From Oegoconia quadripuncta (Eukaryota > Arthropoda > Insecta > Lepidoptera > Autostichidae): a DNA stretch of 64,000 nucleotides. Under the pieces are notes generated by a model. That model saw only the letters and a program-made list of their open reading frames with translations, was not told where the DNA came from and did not search any database. Each line of letters starts with the position of its first letter. The stretch's first letter is position 1. Below, one piece after another: positions 8,124-23,100 of the stretch. Location of the stretch: the NCBI GenBank assembly GCA_949316235.1, contig OX438748.1, positions 3,599,001 through 3,663,000 on the forward strand. Direction: 5' to 3'. The position numbers were made by a program, and so were the translations under genes.

Positions 8124-11100
8124 GTAAGTAAATTTTTTTTTATGTACAACGGTTTAGCACTTGGCTTCCATCACAGCTGATGTTAAGTAAAGATGAGGTC
8201 GAAGATGGAAGCGTACGAAGCCAGAAATCCTGTCTTATTCTACTTGGTACAACCATCGGAGCAAGAGGATTTTTAAAATTCCACTTGGTGCAACCATCGG
8301 ACCAAGAGGATTTTTAAAATTCCACTTGGTTCAACCATCGGACCAAGAGAATTTTGAATATCCCACTTGGTTCAACCATCGGACCAAGAGGATTTTTTTC
8401 GAGTTCGACCCTCGATCTACGGGGTTGTTAAATTCAAGTTTGAACACGAAAATTATAATTGTGTTTGACGTTCGTTCGTGGAAAATAACGAGTATAAACA
8501 TAGAGTCAAACAATTTCGACTTTATATTCTATGATTGATGGATAAAAAATTAAGGCACAGATTACTAATGAGTTGAGTTGTCGCCCTGAAAATTTATTCA
8601 TTCATCAATTCATTCTATGGTCTGGAGCAACAAACCATATACGTTATACGCTTCTATCTAAAGACGTGGTTAAGGACTTTGTGGTACGAATTGGATAAAA
8701 TAGGGTTAAATTTAATAAATATAATATTAAATTTAATAAATAAATAAATTAACCGCCTCCGTGGCTCATTGGGTTTACGATTCGGAGGTCGCGGGTTCGA
8801 TCCCCAGCGGGGTACATGTTTAAGTACTCGGTTTGGTTGGTGGTAGGGCATTTTAAATGTCCGCCTGGCTAGCTACCACCATCTTATCTAAATCTGCCGC
8901 CAAGCAGCAATGTTAATAGCATTGTCGTGTTCCGGTTGTCAGAGATAAGATAGCCAGTCCCCCAAATGTGTTGGGGTTTCCGGGTCAGTACGCTTCCATC
9001 TTCGACCTCATCTTCACTTAACATCAGGTGTGATTGAGGTCAAGTACCAACCCGTTATGCATAAAAAAAAAAAAAAAAAACTATTTTAACACCTATTCGA
9101 AAAAATGCCTTCACTACTCTACCTGGATGATATCGAACTGATCCTAATTAAAGTAGTACGTACATTTTTTTTAACTTACGAAGGAAGGCCTTTGACGAGT
9201 CTTGCTCATATCATGAAACACTTATTGCTCGAATCCTGCCCGACTTGCACTTGGCCAGTTCTTATATTATAAACATCCAATATGTTATTCGATATTGAAT
9301 ATTTCTCCATTTAAATTGCTACTTTATATTCTTAGACACGATATCGCGTTGTCGGAAGTGGACCGTGCTGAACATATCACGATATTGTCACTAACTGTGT
9401 CGGCGAACACTTACTTGTTATGCGATAACTTGTCATTCAACGAAGTACTTGTATTACAAAGTATAGGTCTTTTCTATAGCCAATCTATCTAGCTCTTAAC
9501 AATTGCGCTAGATATCTTCCTTTTAATAAATTTTAATATACTATAAAACAGAAACTTATTAAGAAAACATATTATTAAATATTAGACTCTATTTTGATGA
9601 TAAACATCCTTGGACATAACCAGCTCGTTCGCATGCCAGGCTATTTCACAATTAATAATGAAACAAACCTGTTTATAAGAGAGCATCCCCTCGAGTTTCT
9701 TGCTTATTTTTCTCAGAGGAAAATAAGCAGTAGCTAAGAAAATGTAAAATTGACTCAACAATTCATACATACAATACATTTTTCTTTATTTCTATATTAA
9801 ATAAATAAATATTTTGGACACTTACACCAATCATCTAGTCCCAAACTAAGCAAAGCTTGTGCTATGGATACTAGATAACGGATAAACATACATAAATATT
9901 TATATAAACATCCTTGACTCGGGAATAAATGTTCGTATTCATCACACAAACATTTACCCCTCGCGGGATTCGAACCCGCAACCGTTGGTTTCGCTGACAG
10001 GGTCACTATCCACTACACCAACCGGTCGTCAAATATTGTACTCATATTATCATTTATACTAATCCAGCATTGTTTTTTTTTTATTTATGTTGCATTTATT
10101 TATGTTTATGTACCTATGATTCTCCTCGGGTAATAGCTGAAAATCAGTGTTTTGTTCTTTGGACAATCTCACACACTGAGCTGTGACCCATTTGTCCTAC
10201 TGCAGCACACATATGCATTTATGTTGTTCTGTAGCTAGTACCTACCTTTTAAGTTCTTTTTAAGAAATACTCTTTAAACTTTATGTATGTGTGTGATTGG
10301 ATTAACAAATAAACGATTTATCTATCTATCAATTTTAAGTGTACCCTGTACATATACAAAATAAAGCATTTTGACTTTGACTCTCTGTAGTTTATCAACC
10401 ACCTGGCCTTCACCAAGTTGACAATTGTCAGCGACATATGTCGGCTGGCAATTCGACATATGTCGCCGACAATTGTCAACGGACAGGTGACAAATGACAA
10501 TTTTGTAAATTATTTCGTATAGAAAAGCTTATAAACATGACAGGCATTTTGTGACAATTGTCCTTATCTCAATCAAATGATAATTATGTTGTGAAACAAG
10601 AATCATTTTTGGAACTCGACATATTTGTAGATTTGTCGGTAATTGTTGACATGAGATCGAGGCTGTGTCAGGCTAGCGTGACAATTGTAGTGTTTTCGTT
10701 GTTAATTACAAAATGGCTCTCCGTGAAAGCAGCAGTAGTGACAGTGATAGTGATTTAGATGAGTTCGCATATAGGAGAATATATAGAGAACGAATAAATT
10801 TCTCCTGAAATATAATTACGAATAATATATATATTATTACATTTATATTTTATTATATTTATTTGATAATTTTCTCCTTTGTCATATTTTTTTGACAATT
10901 GTCGCACCTGTCAACTTGGTGAAATAGGGGCCAGGTCTCCATAATACAAGCCTAGTTGCTTAGTGTGGAACTAGATGGCGCTGTGTGTATGTGCAAAGAA
11001 AGATATTTATGCTCTTGTCGGTGGAGTAATGACCACGTCTCTCTGCTTTCCGCCCTCAATTTTACCTCTTGGTACGACACGACATACTACATTCACATAA

Positions 11101-14100
11101 AATTTTTTGAAGATCATAATTGAGAGAAAGGTTGGAGCAAAGGTTTGAGGTTGGAGCAAAGGTTTGAGGAAGGGAAAACTTTGACCGTAATGATAAATTA
11201 AAAAAATATGCTTCTAGTGGAATTCGAACCCTTTGATATAGTATTTTTTATTTGTGATTTTTTTATATCGTTCTCATCTAGTACAATAAATTCGGCCAAT
11301 GACAAAAGTTTCTAACCACGACACCAAACAGGTCGCCAATATTACACGTCATCGATATAGAATTATTTTGGAATGGAAATCATAGGCAGTATTTGGATCA
11401 TAAACCACGCTCAATGTTTGAGCTACCAATAAAATGTAATGGGTCTTTGTTGTCTCAGTTCTGTGTTTCACTGATTCCTTTAGGTACTCAAAATTATCTG
11501 TTTACGACATTAGATGTTTTCCCGATTAGACGTAATTTGAAGTTACTTTCTGGGTGAAGAAAATACGGGTTAAAATATCTTAAAATTAGCATTAAAGATC
11601 AATTAGTTCTTAACCGGACCCCTGAATCGAAAAACCTATAATATTTTTAAAGGATCTTCACACGATGGGATACTAAAAAGTTGTAATTTGGCTTGGGTAT
11701 ACATATTAAGCGTTGGTGGCTCAGAGGTTAAGACACGGTCTCCCAATTTGGGAGGTCCGATAAATGTGAGATCATCTGTGTCCAACCTTTGTTTTAACGA
11801 CTGTTTGGTGTAGTGGTTAGGAACTCTGACCATTATACCAAAACGTCGCGGGTTCGATTCCCGCTAGGGTCGTATGTTTGTATGATGAATACAGACACGT
11901 GTTCCCGAGTTATGGATGTTTTTCATTTATATATTTATTTACAAAAATAATGGATTTGTGTAATATATCAACCATCTGGTCAGCCAATCCTACATCGCGC
12001 TAACGAAGTTTTCTCAAGATGTTGTATATAGGCAAACACGTCACTGTCACTTGTCGCGGGGCAATATCAATAGCCCGGTGGAATATCTTTCCTTTTCCAC
12101 CACATTATCGATTACCCACAGTTATGGAAAATGTAGATAACAGTATCCGACTGTATCTATAATTAAATCATACAGGGGTTAATTACATATGGTAACAAGC
12201 TGGGTATTGACGACCTGTTTGGTGTAGTGGTTTAAAATAGTGAGAGGCATATGTTTGTATGATGAATACAGACATGTGTTCCCGAGTTATGGATGTTTTT
12301 CATTTATATATTTATTTACAAAAATAATGGATTTGTGTAATGTATCAACCATCTGGTATCCATAACACAAGCCTAGATGCTTACTGTGGAACTAGATGGT
12401 GCCGTGTGTATGTGCAAAGATATTTATTTATTTGTTTATTTTTTTAGTTGTAATGTACCACATTTATCGCAAATACAGGATTTGATTTGATAAAATCAGC
12501 TTTTGTCTTTGAACTATTTCAAATAATCAATAACGATTTGTTAGGATAATAACACGAGAATCCCATTGAATATCCACAAACTGTGGTTATATTAATTTTG
12601 TGCAAACTCAAGTCGTAAAGGTTCAAGTTTTCTCAAAAGAGAGGTAGTTTCAAAGTTAAGATGAACTGGGGTTTCTTCGGTTTAGTTTTATGGTTTATTT
12701 TCTTGTTGCACTAGTTTCGATTTTACTTTAGCTATTTGTCATGTTAAGGGCGCCATTTTAAAACAGTCCTCGATCCTCTGATAGTCTCAGTAATTTAGTT
12801 TTACAAGGGGTAAATATCCAGGTATTGGCAATTTAAGCGTCTGTTGATAATAATAATATAATAAGAAATATTTAGGACACTTACACCAATCATCTAGTCC
12901 CAAACTAAGCAAAGCTTGTGCTATGGATACTAGATAACTGATAAACATACATAAATATTTATATAAACGTCCAAGACTCGGGAATAAATGTTCGTATTCA
13001 TCACACAAACAGTTACCCATCGCGGAATTCGAGCCCGCAACCGTTGGTTTCGCTGATAGGGTCACTATCCACTACACCAATTGGTGGTCAATATTGATGA
13101 AAAATAATTACAAATATACTGCAAAATCCAGTTCTCCAAATAAGATGGAGTTTCCGGGTCAGTACGCTTCCACCTTCAGCCTCATCTTCACTTAACATCA
13201 GATGTGATTTAGGTCAAGTGCTAACCCGGTGTACGTAACCGTTACCTCTCTTTTCAAAAATAAATTTAAAATAATAAAGGACTCGTGGAGATTTTAGTCA
13301 GACCAGTTATTTTCATACTACCTCTACGGAAACGGATATCATCTTCGTGAAGAGAAGACATTAAAAAATACACTATACTTTAATAAATTACTTATTCTAT
13401 GGTAATACATAAATGCCTTTAAATATTCTAAATTGAAACATATTATAATTATCTTTATTTCTTTAAGTTTGCATTACAATTGAAATATACGGTTTTATGT
13501 CGTGACATAACCTACGTAGTGTACACAATAAATATAATTGTATCTCCACACTCTTCATGCACACACACACACACACATACACACATACACACATAAAAAC
13601 ATCTATTTTCTAACCTAACCAACATAAGTTTATTTTCAATGTAACATTTAGATAAGGAAGAGCGGGCCCTCCTTTTTTTTTTGACGGGGGGAAAACGCAT
13701 TTACGCGTTCAACCCGCCGATGACGGGATGGGACGGACGGACTCCAGACGGGAGCGGTCCTACCCACTAAAAACCCCCCGGTGTTCCTCCGCGCGCACCG
13801 AAAACGGCGTGGCCACGGGTACCCCTCGGTACGTGCGGGCCCCCCTGGCACAAGTATACTTGTATACTTAATAGGAGATCCCAACCTTAGTCTATAGTTT
13901 ATAACCTACTAAAGTCGAAAATAAACTTTTTTTCATTTTTCATTTACATTTTCACCTACACACTAATAAGGATTGATGTATATACTAATAACATAAATAC
14001 ATAAAGGTTTTAGTTTAGTTTAATTAAAATAACATCAGAATTGACACCAATTTGTAACTAGTATCACCTGGTAGTAAAAAGTTTAAGGTTAACCGGATAA

Positions 14101-17100
14101 ATTAAGAAATTATTGGATTTCACACCAGCATTTCACTTCAACTACTCAACCCTAATTAAGAGTACAATCGAGATAAGAAAGGCCTGGAATTCCACTAATG
14201 ACGGTAAAAGCCTCATTGTTCAAAACCCTTTCAGTTGCCGCTGCTATAATTACGATGTTACAACCTTTGTTTGAATCGGCTAATATGAAACCCCCGGGCT
14301 ACCTATTAGAACGGATTCAGTAAATTTATTTTCGTTTTAACTACCACAACCCTCTCAAGGTTTGAATGGATTCCAAATCTCGTAATATTGGTAGTCGTGT
14401 ATTATACTATAATTGGAGAATGTTTGGATTTTCATTTTAATGAGTGCTTTGATATTAAACGAGGTACTAAGTACCTACAACTGCACCTTATGCATTCTGA
14501 CTGCATCAATAAATATTAGGCCAAGCGCTACCTCCCGGAAAAGCTAGAGGGCATTAGCCTACCATTAGTAGTTTTAGTTTAAAAAAATGTAGCGCTCTAA
14601 ACTGAAGACACCGAATGTCCAGTGGCGCCCTCATCAGATTTTTAATATAACATAAATTAAAAAAATGCAGTAAACAATTTCATTACAATCTCGCTCACTC
14701 TTTTTTATTTGCAGGCAGCATATTTTTAAACGCCTTCGTAGCTTGTTGTAAACAACATAAGGTTTACAAAACGTTGGTCACAAGTTTGATTCCCAGCAGT
14801 TGAAGTACCTACAGTACTTGATTAGTACTCAGTTTTACTATTGTCGGCCATTTTTAGCAACCACTGGATAGCTACTGGCTATCACCACCTTAATCAAGTC
14901 TGTCACCAAGTACAAATTTTTTTTTTTATAAATAATTCATTTCTTTATTTTCTTCCAAAGTTTGTTTCAATTTTTGTTGAATACTTAATTATTACATTAG
15001 ATAACAACTTAGTGTTAATAAATGGGACACACGAGACCCAAACTAAATAATTACTGGGTTTTAGAACTTCCATCTTTGTTGAGTTGAGTTCTGCAACAAC
15101 AGATGCAACGTGAGTACAATATGCAAGTAAGAACTAAATTGGACGGATTTGAAAGAAATTCTATTGGTAGACAGATTAAGACCTGGATTAACATATAGGA
15201 AATTTTGTTTGTGGCATCGATTTTGATGAAATAAATTGATAATTTTGAAAACCGATTATCATCAAATATGGCTATGAATGAATGTATGAATATTATAAAC
15301 AAATATGTAAAACCCTAGAATATTATCGAAACACATTAAAACTGTGTTAAAAGCTCAATACCGATTGGTGTAGTGGATAGTGACCCTATCAGCGAAACCA
15401 ACGATTGCGGGTTCGAATCCCGCGAGGGGTAAATGTTTGTGTGATGAATACGAACATTTATTCCCGAGTCTCGGATGTTTATATAAATATTTATGTATGT
15501 TTGTCGGTTATCTAGTATCCATAGCACAAGCTTTGCTTAGTTTGGGACTAGATGATTGGTGTAAGTGTCCGAAATATTTATTTATTTATTATTTATTTAT
15601 ACCTATGAAACAACTTAACAGATTTCATCAAATATGGGAAACTGCACATTTAGTCTTTCTTATAAAGAAAAAACGTACTAAACGACCAGTCATTACTGAG
15701 ATATGTCCGGACAAAGACAAACACACAACCCCGTCAAACACACCTGTCGTTTTACATTTTACATGAGCGGTTAAAGATTAAGCATGATTAAACAAATTCC
15801 ATTCTTTCCAGGTGTCATGGGTCCGCCGACGAGGCAGAGACGAGATGCCCGAACTCCTCACAGTCGGTGCTGTAACGTATGCTGCTGACAACCGTATCAC
15901 GGTCGCCAGCAGATATCCCGGGAACTGGAGGCTCCTCATCACGGAAGTCAAACCTGAAGATGAAGGCGTCTACGAGTGCCAGATATCTACACACCCACCT
16001 AGAGTTAGCAAGACGTATTTACAGATTAACAGTGAGTTGATTAATTTCTTATTACTAAGACATAAGACTCACAAGGTGAACGGACGACCTGTTAAAGGTC
16101 GCAGACCGCTTCCAACCGATTGCTCAGGTAATCTTTTTTTTTAATGCACAACGGGTTGGTACTTTACCTCAATCACACCTGATGTTAAGTGAAGATGAGG
16201 TCGAAGGTGGAAGCGTACTAACCTGGAAACCCCAACACATTTGGGGGACTGGCTATCTTATCTTTGACAACCGGAATATAACAATGCTATTAACATTGCG
16301 GCTTGGCGGCAGATTTAGATAAGATGGTGGTAGCTAGCCAGGCGGACAATTAAAATGCCCTACCACTAACCCAACCGAGTACTTAAACATGTACCCCGCT
16401 GGGGATCGAACCCGCGATCTCCATGTTGTTTACATTGAGCCGCGGAGGCGGTAATCTATAAAGCCTTGACTTGGCCTTTCTTTAAGACTTCCTCGATTTG
16501 ACCATGGTACGTTCGCCGTGGTCTTCCCCTACCATCACGTAAAGTAAGGATAAGGGGATTTAAACTAATCAATAGACGTATCGAGCTACCAGAATTTACT
16601 TCTGGGGCGCTTACGTGGTACCGAATTTAGCAATCTAACGGAAGCGAGCTGAACGGCCAATAATTAGCAATTGAACGCGCAAAATTTTGAACGGCAGATG
16701 TATCACGGCTTATTTTACCGACGACAACAAAATATACTTTATTGTACAGAAGGAAAATATGCATTTAATAAATAGCTATTTAAGTATTTAAAATCAAAAA
16801 TCCCGACAATACAATTTGATTTTACATGCAGTTGAAAAAAATTACGCTCTTTCCTTGGCAGTCGGGTTAAAAGAGTACAATGAGCCTATTCATTAAAAGC
16901 AACTTTTAGATGTAGAAATGCCATTTTAAAAGAACAACATTGCATTATATTAGTTTAAGTAACTGAAAATTGGGGATAATTAAAATGTTTTAACCTGCCT
17001 TGTTCAAAATGATTGTGCATTAGAAGCCGCAATCATTACATTGTCAGATTTCTTGATGACATGTATTACATAAGTTTAAAAATCGTAGGAAAATATTGCA

Positions 17101-20100
17101 CATCTCATGACAGATTTGAGTATTTTATCAATCATGGCTAAAAGACATCACGCAAATACCAGATATCGAAATGAACAGACCGTTTTATAAATTTGATGTT
17201 TTATGTCATAAACAGACAGACATACACACAGATAAAGGCGTTAAAGTAATAGCACCGATATTTGCGTCACTGGATAAAATGAAATAAAGGCTAGAAAAAA
17301 GTCGTATAAATAGCAATCCACATAAAATATTCATGTTAATTGTTTAGCTGAAGACGACATCAGCTAAAGTGAATGAAGGAAAGAAAAAACAACTCGGCAA
17401 CTGTAAATGGATCGGCATGATCACAGTAAGAAAAATAAGCAGCAGTAACACGAAATAAAAAGTCTTGTCAAAGAATACAACCTTGTTGAAGTTTCAAAAG
17501 ATACGATTTTAACGATGTGTAGAAGCAAGTTCTAGGTAATATAAATAGTAATGTTATTAAAACGTCGCGTATATTAATTGTAAAAGATGCCTGATATGTT
17601 AAAAGATGCATTTTAATTGAGATCTACAAGATTGTGAATACGAATTCTGTAATTGACAGTGCATTTTTGTAAATGACAGTGCAATTTTCTAAAAAGGCCT
17701 AAATAGGGGGCTGTTTTATGTATTGCGTCTAGATTTTTGGCGTTATTTTCAAAATTTGTAAACGGAAATGCAAACCAAAGTGGATTGTCTCGAAGGCTTA
17801 AATTTTATATAAGAAAGAAAGAAAGAAAGAAAGAAAGAAGACATTTATTCAGCTTACAATGGGCATGTACATGAAAATTTTGAGATATTAAAACTAAAAC
17901 ATAATAATACAAGCTGACATAGGTTCCAGCTCAGCATAATTTAAGTATATCGACGAAAATACTTAAATTCGAAGTCGACACCATTTTCTCTAACCTTTAA
18001 AATTAATAATGCCGACGGCGTTACTCAAATACGTCAACAGTATTATATATATTTCGATAATAATTTAGAGAGTAAGTATATAAACTGGATCTAAGAATAT
18101 CTCTTACCTAGAAAAATATAATAATATAATTAATCAATCGCAATAATATTTAGGACACATTTGAGGGAGATGTTACCTTTGATCAAGTACTGTTCCAGCA
18201 GCCAAGTTTGGCAAATAATATATTTTTTTAATAAAATTATAAATCTATATCACAAAATAAACGGAAACCTTCTATTCCTTTCAGAAAATCGGATAATTAT
18301 TTATGAGACATCAGGTTATAATGATTATTTTAGCTTTTCCCGTTTTTGGAGTTATACGAACAAGTTTTTGTTTGAAATTTTGCTCTGTGTCACTTGAAAT
18401 GTGTTAAATATCTGGCATGTTGTGAGCTGTGGTTGGGTAAGCAAGCCAGGCAGAAGCATTAATAGAGGATGCAAATGAAAAGAAATGCAAATTCCCTTGT
18501 CCCCGGCATTCATTAACGGTGCCACAACGTGACGGGAAAGACGAGTGGATTGTTAAGTGTTTCGCGGAGCTTGACGATTATAACTTCCAATTCAGAATAG
18601 TAGCACAACGAGTGTGACACGAGTGCTATAAATAACTTTAGAACCATTATTTGTGTCTATTCGTGAAACGAAATGCAATGGTCACCTACCAAACTGACAA
18701 GAAAGTGGGAGTTTGAAAATGAGATTTTTGAAAATCTAATATATTATGTCAAAATAAATATAGCATCAATTAGAAAAAATAGTGATAAACATGATGTCAA
18801 TACAAGAAATAAAGATAAACTTGCAGGTCACATAAGTCGCCTCCGCAGTCAGTAATTCATTGAAAGGGCTATGTATACGCTTTTTCAATAAAGTTCCTTT
18901 TGATATACAAAATCTTCCTTTCAATAAATTTAAAGATACTATAAAACAAAAACTTATTAAGAAAGCATATTATAAAATACCAGACTATTTAGATGATAAA
19001 CATTCATGGACATAACCAGCCCGTTCGCATAACCAGGCTATTTCACAATTAATAATGAAATATTATAATATAAAATAATAATTAATAATTATGTAATATA
19101 AAAACCTTTTTTTTTAGAGCAACCTCTCGGGTTTCTTGCTTGTTCTTCTCAGGGGAAAATAGCCTTTTGAACAAGCAGTAGCTTTAAAAATGTAAAATCT
19201 GACTATTTTATATGTGCCCTGTGTACCAACAAAATAAAGCATTTTTGATTTGATTTTGATTTGGATTTCATGAAAAACGAAATGCTTGGTCAACTTTCAA
19301 ATTGACATAAAAAAGGATGTCAGAAATTTTGCGATCCGGAGGCGAGGAATGGGATAAAAAATAAAGCGCTAAGTAATAACTTTGTATTCATGGAATCAAA
19401 TGCAGTGGTCGACTGCCTAACCGACCCGAGAGAGGGGTAAAAAATTCAACGATAATAACCTGTATTAGTCGAACGAAATGCAATGGTCAAGTGTCAAACT
19501 CACATGAGAACGAGACTCTGGAAATAGGTAAAAAACTTAAATCTATGTTCTAAATTCGTGAAAGGAAATGCAATGGTCAACTTGCAAATGGAGAGGGAGA
19601 AGTGAGGAAAAGTAAGAGCTAATTTCTGTATTCTTGCAACAAATTTGAATTGAGTAGATTTAAAAAATCTAAAGGTTTTCGAGATATTGGTTAGGTAAGG
19701 TTTTTTTTACAATTCAAATAACTTTGTCCTTCGGCGCATTGTCTAAGACAATGAAAGGAGTCCAACCCCAAATGTAATTTTTGATCGATAGTATATCTTC
19801 AAATATCAAATGGCGATTGAGATAGTGATGAATTCGTTGCCCATAAGTTATACAACAAAGCTAAACTTCATCAATCAAAAAAAAATCAAGTTTATTTCCT
19901 TTACTACACATTGGCAATACAAGTTGTATTATCCTCCTTTTAATCTTAGAAAAGCCTGTAGTAGGAGGAACCACTCTTCCATATCATAGGTTAGCAAAGG
20001 CTTTTTTTTTCAAAACAAAGTGTCTTATAAAATTTTTAACCTAAGATTACATTTTACATAATCGTGTATGTGTTTGTGTGTGTGATGATGTATGTGTGTA

Positions 20101-23100
20101 TAGTGTGTATCAGTGGTGTGTGTGTGTATATATATATTCATTATGTATAGATCTTCAGTATCCTGATAAATATTAATGTAATGTGAACAGAACGTCAAGC
20201 TCCTGGTTAACTTGCTTTGTAAATTTCGCCATGTTTTATAAAGTTATTAAAAATAGGTAGCGTTAGGAAGTCCTGATGCAGCAGATATTTCCAAGTCCTA
20301 CAGATTGGAGTAGACGAGATTTCTTTAATTCCCACCCTCGTACTGCTACTGCCCATCAATGGGTTATATTTAATTTATCAAAATTATTTACTTGTAGGGC
20401 AAACAATGACTTAGTAAATGCTTAATAATATTGGTTAGTTGTAGATCTTGCGTATTGTATGTCTATATCATATGTATTATTTGTTAAAAAGGATTATACT
20501 ATATTTTATATTTTATTATTATTATTTGTACTTTAACTTTATTTTAGTTACTACTATTAGTTCTCTGCACTTATTGGTATCGATTCGGATGTACACCAAC
20601 CAAACTAAAACCAGTTTTTGGAGTAGTACTGTCTCTTTCTCCCTGGAACAGTACGATGCGATGGCACCACTCCAAAACTGGTTTTAGTTTAGTTGGTGTA
20701 CATCCGAATCGACACCATTGTCTATCTTATTGTAAATTTTTAAAGAACATAGGGTTTACGAATCGGTGGTAGCGGGTTCGATCCCCAGCGGGGTACTTGT
20801 TTAATACTCGGTTTGGTTGGTGGTAGGGCATATTATAAATGTCCGCCTGGCTAGCTACCACCATCTTATCTAAGTCTGCCGCTAATGCTAATAGCCTTTT
20901 TGTATTCCCGTTGCCAGAGATAAGATAGCCAGACCCCTAAATAAGATAAGGTTTCCGAGTCAGTACGCTTGCACCTTCGGCCTTAACTTCTCTTAACATG
21001 ATCTAAGTCAAGTGCTAACCCGTTGTGCATAAAAAACTTCTGGAAGAAATCTATATTTGGTGATGAACCCTAGCAAAGATAATTCTTTGTTACCTACATG
21101 ATATTATCTTGTAAATTACTTTTTTGTTATTACTCGTATGCATTAAACTATGAATAGAAATAAATTACAGTAAATTATATTCTCCTGCCCCGTCATGAAT
21201 ACAGGCCTCCATCATTGGAATTCGAGTCTGCTAATAAGCCACGATGACTCAAATTAAAACATGAATGAAGCTTGTATATAATATTCAATAAATCTGTTGT
21301 TTAATGAATTGAATTCTGAAAATTTGTAGGCTAAATAAAACGGTCGGTATACTCTTAATTGGAACTGATTGGGCGCCATTTTCGATAAGTTTCAACTTTG
21401 ACAGTGCGAGTATAAAAGGACAGCCCACTGAACTGCCAAATTTAATCAAGTACAAAATTAATAGGTATTATTTTGAGTACGGAAACACTGAAAGGGTAAA
21501 ATATGACTTGCTTTTGGTTGTGCAATAAAAAATATTTGATTGAGTTGAACGTCGATGCAAAGCCTTATGGGAGTGATAAATGACGTCACGTAGGACATTT
21601 TACGCCAAAAGTTACTTTAATATAAAATTTAGGTGATAAAAAAATATACATCTGAAATTTATGGCGTTGCCAGTCCGTCTCAAAGTACTCTGACAATAAG
21701 AAGACACTACTTCAATAACCATAGAATTTGAGATGCTGTCCAGTGAAGGGCGAACTTAATACATTTTAAATTCCAAGCCTCGGTGATAATAGTTAACATA
21801 GGACATTTACACTACTGTATGTACGTATTATCCGTACGAGTCCTCTGATGATCGACCGCTTATAACTACTGTTCCCGTGCCTACGTACTTCTGGCGATAT
21901 AGTACCGCCCAGCTTTTGCCTATTTTCGTAGCAAACTAGGCCACATTGTGAATATGTATCCAATTTATCGCTAGAAAAGACGTATAATTATTCTATCGGC
22001 TATTAAATAAGGCATGAAATGTTAAATGTAAGTCATACAGTTTAGTTCTAGCAAACACTTAGTAAATTATATTTATAAAAAGTTTAGTAATTTTACAAAA
22101 TGTCCAATGTCAAAATTTTATGGAATATTACAAAATGTTAGAGAATTATCTACAACTTATTACTAAGAACAATGTTAAATCCCTAATCTAATCATTATTT
22201 CAAAAAATGAAAGCACCGAAACAATTCTAGATAAAAATATTTAAGATGCGAGGCAACAGTACAAATACGCAGTACACGACAGAATGAAAAGAACTTTTAC
22301 AGAAAGTGACAGCATATTGATTTTACTCAACATCATGTTTGTGTTCTAAAAATTTTTTGACACTCTAGAAAGTTATAAAGGACGTAGAAATATAACATGG
22401 TGACCGAAAAATAGGGCATATTTTATCCCGGGATAATTTAAAAAAAATCCTTAATTGATCTATAATGATATTATTTTTCCCATCAGCCCCCCAAGTGTGG
22501 GTAGTCGACGAAGCTGGGGCCCCACTTCTCGAGAAGTACTATGAAGCAGAGTCGACTCTGGCGCTGGTCTGCAGAGCTAGAGCCGTGGAGACGCCAGCGA
22601 TGCTGACGTGGCTACACGAGGGTCGGGCACTCAATGCTGATACTACGAGAGGAGGGATCAGGTCAGTTATGTTTTTTGAAAAAAATAGTCTGTGTAAATC
22701 TGAATTTGTGTATCGATTTTTGAACTGGAAAAGTACGATGACCGTAGCTCCACCAGCTACAGCTGACCGCGCAACGCTATCGGAATTGGGCAAGCAGCGA
22801 TACCAGCTTATACTGGAAGTGTTACGCTTATCGTGCGGCAGTTTATACCTACGTAGTTGGAGCGATAAGCTTTCTCAAAAAAAAACTGATTTTGATTGAA
22901 TGTTTTACCGTCGTCTCGATAAGGAGAGAGAACCTATACTTAAAGATCATCATCGTCAATCCACACTAGCCTACTGCAGAGTATAGGATTCCAAGACGAG
23001 CCACAGATCTTCGGCTTTACCCATTAAATCGGTTCCAGCTGCCCTCGACACAGACCTTTGCATCATCTAGTGACACACTAGACACATACTCGTATAATCT

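Noticed and set aside
9797..10006. A 60-130 residue frame (AKPTVAGSNPARGKCLCDEY...) repeated at seven places
   Set aside because: It is the SINE-A sequence read through box B in one frame. Conservation follows the DNA repeat, including tails, and there is no host gene context.
15358..15430. tRNA gene candidates at SINE heads (also 55851, 11798, 48770, 8749)
   Set aside because: Box A and B are present, but no cloverleaf with acceptor pairing was evident and each head continues into a repeated SINE body.
22662..22899. C-terminal extension of exon 3 frame to 22899
   Set aside because: A strong GTCAGT donor at 22662 and in-phase joining to exon 4, which completes the Ig domain, make the extension intronic.
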